NCBI GenBank assembly: GCA_028821125.1
Contig: JAPPHD010000127.1
Span: 1 to 44,220 of the forward strand
Length of the DNA: 44,220 nt
Origin: Gammaproteobacteria bacterium
Lineage (GTDB): Bacteria; Pseudomonadota; Gammaproteobacteria; Pseudomonadales; Azotimanducaceae
Direction: 5' to 3'
A model generated the notes under the pieces. It was given only the letters and a program-made list of their open reading frames with translations. It was not told the DNA's origin and ran no database searches. The translations under genes and the position numbers were made by a program. Shown piece by piece: positions 41,635 through 44,220 of this stretch (position 1 is its first letter; each line of letters starts with the position of its first letter).

Positions 41635-44085
41635 ATGCCGCAGGATACAGCCGCAGGAGGTGCCTTGGGCGCAGACGGGGCTGACATCGCGCAGCACATC
41701 GAGCCGTCGATCCGTAACGCCCTGCCGCACTATCTGCCTCTGGGCATTTTTCCGTTGATTTTTCTCGCCGCGCTCCATGGCGGCTGGTGGCTGTTGCCCG
41801 CATTCCTGTTCATGAGTGTCGCGGGGCCGCTGGACCGGGTGCTCGGTCGCGACGGGCGCAACATGGACCCGGCGAATACGCCGCAACGCCGGCTTCTGTG
41901 GCACAACCTGCCCGTATGGGGATGGGCACTCCTGTGGCCACCGACACTCATCTTCGGCCTGTGGCAGATCCTTGTCGCGAATCCGTTCGCAATCTGGGAG
42001 GACGTGGTCCTGGCGATCATCCTGACCATGGAAGCCCAGGCCGTATTCGTGGTCGGCCACGAACTGGTTCATCGGCGCTCCACCTGGGAACGGCGGCTCG
42101 GCGAATTCCTGCTCGCTTCCGCTTCCTATCCGCAATACGCCACGGAACATGTCTATATCCACCATGCCAAGGTCGGCACACCGCATGACGTGGGTTCCGC
42201 GCCGAAAGGGGAGAGCTTCTGGAGGTATTTTCCGAGGGAAATCATCAGCAACCTCACCAATTCCTGGAAAGTCTCTGGCGAGCGCCTGGCGCGGCGGCGC
42301 CTGTCCCGGTGGCACTACAGCAACCCGTTCTGGCGCTACGGCATGGGCCTGGCGTTCTGGTATGGGCTGGTGTTCTGGATGAGCGGGATCTGGGCGGTTC
42401 TGGTCTTTGCCTTCCTGGGCTATTCCTGCGTCTTCTCGATGAAAATCAGCAACTACTTCCAGCACTACGGCCTGCGCCGCGTCCGCCTGCCGAACGGCCG
42501 GTGGGAAAAGGTGATGCCACGCCATTCCTGGAGCGCCGACTGGAAATTCAGCAACTGGATGTTCTTCAACATGCAGCGCCATGCGGACCATCATGCGATG
42601 GCGACCCGCCACTACCCGCTGCTGCAGGTTCACGATCCCGGTGAATCGCCGGAGTTGCCGGGGACCTACGGCGACATGATGAACATCGTGCTGCGGCCGA
42701 AGCGCTGGTTCGAGAAGATGGATCCGCTGGTGGATCAATGGCGCAAGCATTTCTATCCGGAGATCGATGACTGGAGCGCCTACGACAGCCCGATCGCCGC
42801 GGCGCGACCCGAAGCCTTCGAAGCGATCGTCGAGATCTTCGGCGCCGCTCCGCGACTGGCCGGTTGGATCGAGCGCAACCCCGAGCTTCTTGAAAACCTG
42901 CAGGACCGGGAATTCACCGATCTCGATCTGCCGAAGGGTTTCATGCCGGATCAGGACTACGAGGCGATTGCGCGGCGCGGGCTCGCGAGACTCTATTGGA
43001 CGCTGGAGATGGGCGTTCAGGAAATGAAGGAGCTGATAGCCGAACTGCCCATGGCCGATGCCAGGGATTCCGCTGAAATCGTGCGCAACTGGACCAACGA
43101 CAAGGCATTTCAGATCGGCATGCACGTGGTGCGCGGCAACCTCACGCCACAGGAGGCTCGGATTGCACTGTCCAATCTCGCTGAAGCGTCGATATCGTCC
43201 GTACTGGCTGCCGTGGTTGCTGACTTTGAGGACCGGCGTGGTTCACTGGGCGCAGGCGGCGTCGCTGCCATTGCCGTGGGTGATCTCGCCAGCCGGGAAG
43301 CCTATCCCGGCTTGGTGATCGAAGTGTTGTTTGTCCATGACGAATCGGGAACCGACGAAATCGAACGCCTGTGCGAACAGTTCCGGATAACCCTATCCGG
43401 GCTGGGCCAGGACAACCTGTTGTTTTCTGCCGGCCCTGGTGATGCGGGTTCCCAACCTGCGCTGGCGCTGTCCGAGCTGGCCGGGCGGTTCGCAGATCCC
43501 GCTTCCGGTGCCATCCCTGTCCTGACCAGGGCGCGCTGCCTGTTCGAGTGCGGCGATTCCGAAATCGGCAAGCGTTTCAGCGAAGTCCGGCGCGGACTCC
43601 TCGCCGAGTGCGGCGACAACGAGCGCCTGATCGACCGGCTGCGCGAACCGCCGAAGGATCCCGGCGAGACAGCCGCGCTCAGCTACACCCACATGCGCGG
43701 CGGGCTTGACGACATCGAGAAGGCGGCTCGATTCCTGCAATTGACAGAATTGGCAGAATTGACAGAATTGACAAACAGCACAAAAAGCGCGGATGGCACG
43801 GACGGCGAAGGCGATCTCGAGGCTTCTGCCCCTACGGCGACGGAGGTGTTCAACCAGGCCGGGATAGAACCGCTTGCCCGGGCCGCGGCCATGTGGCGCG
43901 ACCTGCAGGGAATCACGCACCTCATCGGCAACGAAGGCTTCGAGTTGAGCGCGGCAGGGCCCAAGGTCAGGTCTCTCGTTGCGAACGCTTGCGGTCACCC
44001 GGATTTCGATTCGCTGAATGCGGTGCTCGCAGCTACCGCATCGAGTGCTGGCACCGAAATCGACGCGCTGCTTTCACGCGCGTGA
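41635..44085 (+). CDS. AlkB-type membrane diiron hydroxylase fused to a degenerate GlnE-like domain
   Basis: Residues about 1-375 of this 816-residue protein are an integral-membrane alkane/fatty-acid hydroxylase: GHELVHRR (141-148), EHVYIHHAKVG (171-181), NYFQHYGL (273-280) and NMQRHADHH (312-320) supply the histidine boxes for two irons. From about 400 the sequence follows one half of glutamine synthetase adenylyltransferase GlnE: LAGWIERNPELLENL, an IAVGDLASREAYPGLVIEVL strand, RARCLFECGDSEIGKRF and HMRGGLDDIEKAARFLQL. The GlnE metal motif SDxDL is replaced around 559-565, so nucleotidyl transfer is unlikely. I start at ATG 41635; the open frame upstream overlaps the previous gene. It lies 77 bases after the leader-cyclase gene and is the last gene seen. 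Confidence 0.85.
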   Translation: MPQDTAAGGALGADGADIAQHIEPSIRNALPHYLPLGIFPLIFLAALHGGWWLLPAFLFMSVAGPLDRVLGRDGRNMDPANTPQRRLLWHNLPVWGWALLWPPTLIFGLWQILVANPFAIWEDVVLAIILTMEAQAVFVVGHELVHRRSTWERRLGEFLLASASYPQYATEHVYIHHAKVGTPHDVGSAPKGESFWRYFPREIISNLTNSWKVSGERLARRRLSRWHYSNPFWRYGMGLAFWYGLVFWMSGIWAVLVFAFLGYSCVFSMKISNYFQHYGLRRVRLPNGRWEKVMPRHSWSADWKFSNWMFFNMQRHADHHAMATRHYPLLQVHDPGESPELPGTYGDMMNIVLRPKRWFEKMDPLVDQWRKHFYPEIDDWSAYDSPIAAARPEAFEAIVEIFGAAPRLAGWIERNPELLENLQDREFTDLDLPKGFMPDQDYEAIARRGLARLYWTLEMGVQEMKELIAELPMADARDSAEIVRNWTNDKAFQIGMHVVRGNLTPQEARIALSNLAEASISSVLAAVVADFEDRRGSLGAGGVAAIAVGDLASREAYPGLVIEVLFVHDESGTDEIERLCEQFRITLSGLGQDNLLFSAGPGDAGSQPALALSELAGRFADPASGAIPVLTRARCLFECGDSEIGKRFSEVRRGLLAECGDNERLIDRLREPPKDPGETAALSYTHMRGGLDDIEKAARFLQLTELAELTELTNSTKSADGTDGEGDLEASAPTATEVFNQAGIEPLARAAAMWRDLQGITHLIGNEGFELSAAGPKVRSLVANACGHPDFDSLNAVLAATASSAGTEIDALLSRA
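43741..43776 (+). repeat. 9-base tandem repeat inside the GlnE-like domain
   Basis: Four units of TTGACAGAA-type sequence (TTGACAGAA, TTGGCAGAA, TTGACAGAA, TTGACAAAC) encode Leu-Thr-Glu, Leu-Ala-Glu, Leu-Thr-Glu, Leu-Thr-Asn. The repeat is AT-richer than its surroundings and precedes a Ser/Thr/Asp/Gly-rich linker, at the point where GlnE-like helices are interrupted. It is probably a slippage-expanded linker that may vary in length between strains. Confidence 0.8.
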
Positions 44086-44220
44086 AAGCGACGGCCGTTC
44101 CGGCGCGGAAACTCCGGATGCAAGTCGGCAACCCGGCGCGCCGGCGCGCTGACGTACAGGGAACACCCGCCGTTCGCAGGGAGAGAGTGGGTGTGCGGTG
44201 CGGACATCCGGCACCTTTAA
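44086..44220. other. non-coding right edge
   Basis: After the AlkB-GlnE stop there is a GC-only palindrome around 44136-44150 (core GGCGCGCC) and no supported gene to the edge. No intrinsic terminator with a T-run is visible, so the operon may continue beyond the window. Confidence 0.5.

Noticed and set aside
41302-43125. 607-codon minus-strand frame
   Set aside because: Antisense to the leader-toroid and AlkB-GlnE genes, whose histidine boxes and QW motifs are unmistakable.
44130-44155. GC palindrome after the AlkB-GlnE gene as a terminator
   Set aside because: It has no following T-run, and such GC palindromes are common in DNA of this composition.

Overview
The window reads as part of a high-GC proteobacterial chromosome, most likely an uncultured gammaproteobacterium. 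The main pointer is the NADH dehydrogenase block at the left edge: nuoA and nuoB are followed by a nuoC that runs in frame into nuoD, a fused NuoCD arrangement typical of that class. Many CoA- and lipid-metabolism genes (acyl-CoA carboxylase, thiolase, CoA-transferase, CYP153, phytanoyl-CoA dioxygenase) suggest a heterotroph using fatty acids, hydrocarbons or aromatic compounds. Genus and habitat cannot be read from the sequence. I found no rRNA, tRNA, CRISPR array or intact insertion sequence.

Layout. (1) 1-2574, minus: nuoA-nuoB-nuoCD with overlapping stop/start codons, running off the left edge, preceded by a candidate promoter and a perfect 31-bp inverted repeat. (2) 2977-5250: an MDR-type NADPH oxidoreductase and, divergently, a DUF1801 protein and an OsmC-like protein. 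(3) 5251-13411: a region that looks inserted. A degenerate AlpA-like regulator lies at the left and the C-terminal stub of a tyrosine integrase at the right. Between them a minus-strand operon encodes two lipoproteins, an M48 metalloprotease lipoprotein and a 1486-residue exported protein built from duplicated leucine-rich-repeat and PPC-like modules. (4) 13412-31552: a mosaic of mostly metabolic genes: HDAC-family deacetylase, HpaB-type flavin monooxygenase with a MarR regulator and AT-rich operator, histidine phosphatase, two VOC proteins, a hydroxyacid dehydrogenase, thiolase, PhyH oxygenase, CoA-transferase, CYP153-type P450, a single-chain biotin-dependent carboxylase, amidohydrolase, class III aminotransferase and a PNPOx-like protein.

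(5) 31722-44085, plus strand, is the most unusual part. After a DUF1761 membrane protein come an RND/MMPL exporter, a very short HlyD-like secretion protein, two ABC transporters of the NHLM (nitrile hydratase leader microcin) export type, one carrying a C39 leader peptidase, and then two fusion proteins. The first has an NHLP-type leader of about 79 residues, ending in a Gly-Ala processing site, joined to an alpha/alpha-toroid domain with terpene-cyclase-like QW motifs. The second joins an AlkB-type membrane diiron hydroxylase to a region resembling one half of glutamine synthetase adenylyltransferase (GlnE) whose catalytic Asp motif is lost. Several of these genes overlap or are separated by only a few bases, so they are probably one operon. 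I infer an export and modification system in which a leader-bearing cyclase-like protein, rather than a short peptide, is the substrate of an NHLM exporter, with a lipid hydroxylase and an RND pump as partners. The gene content is seen directly; the joint function is inference.
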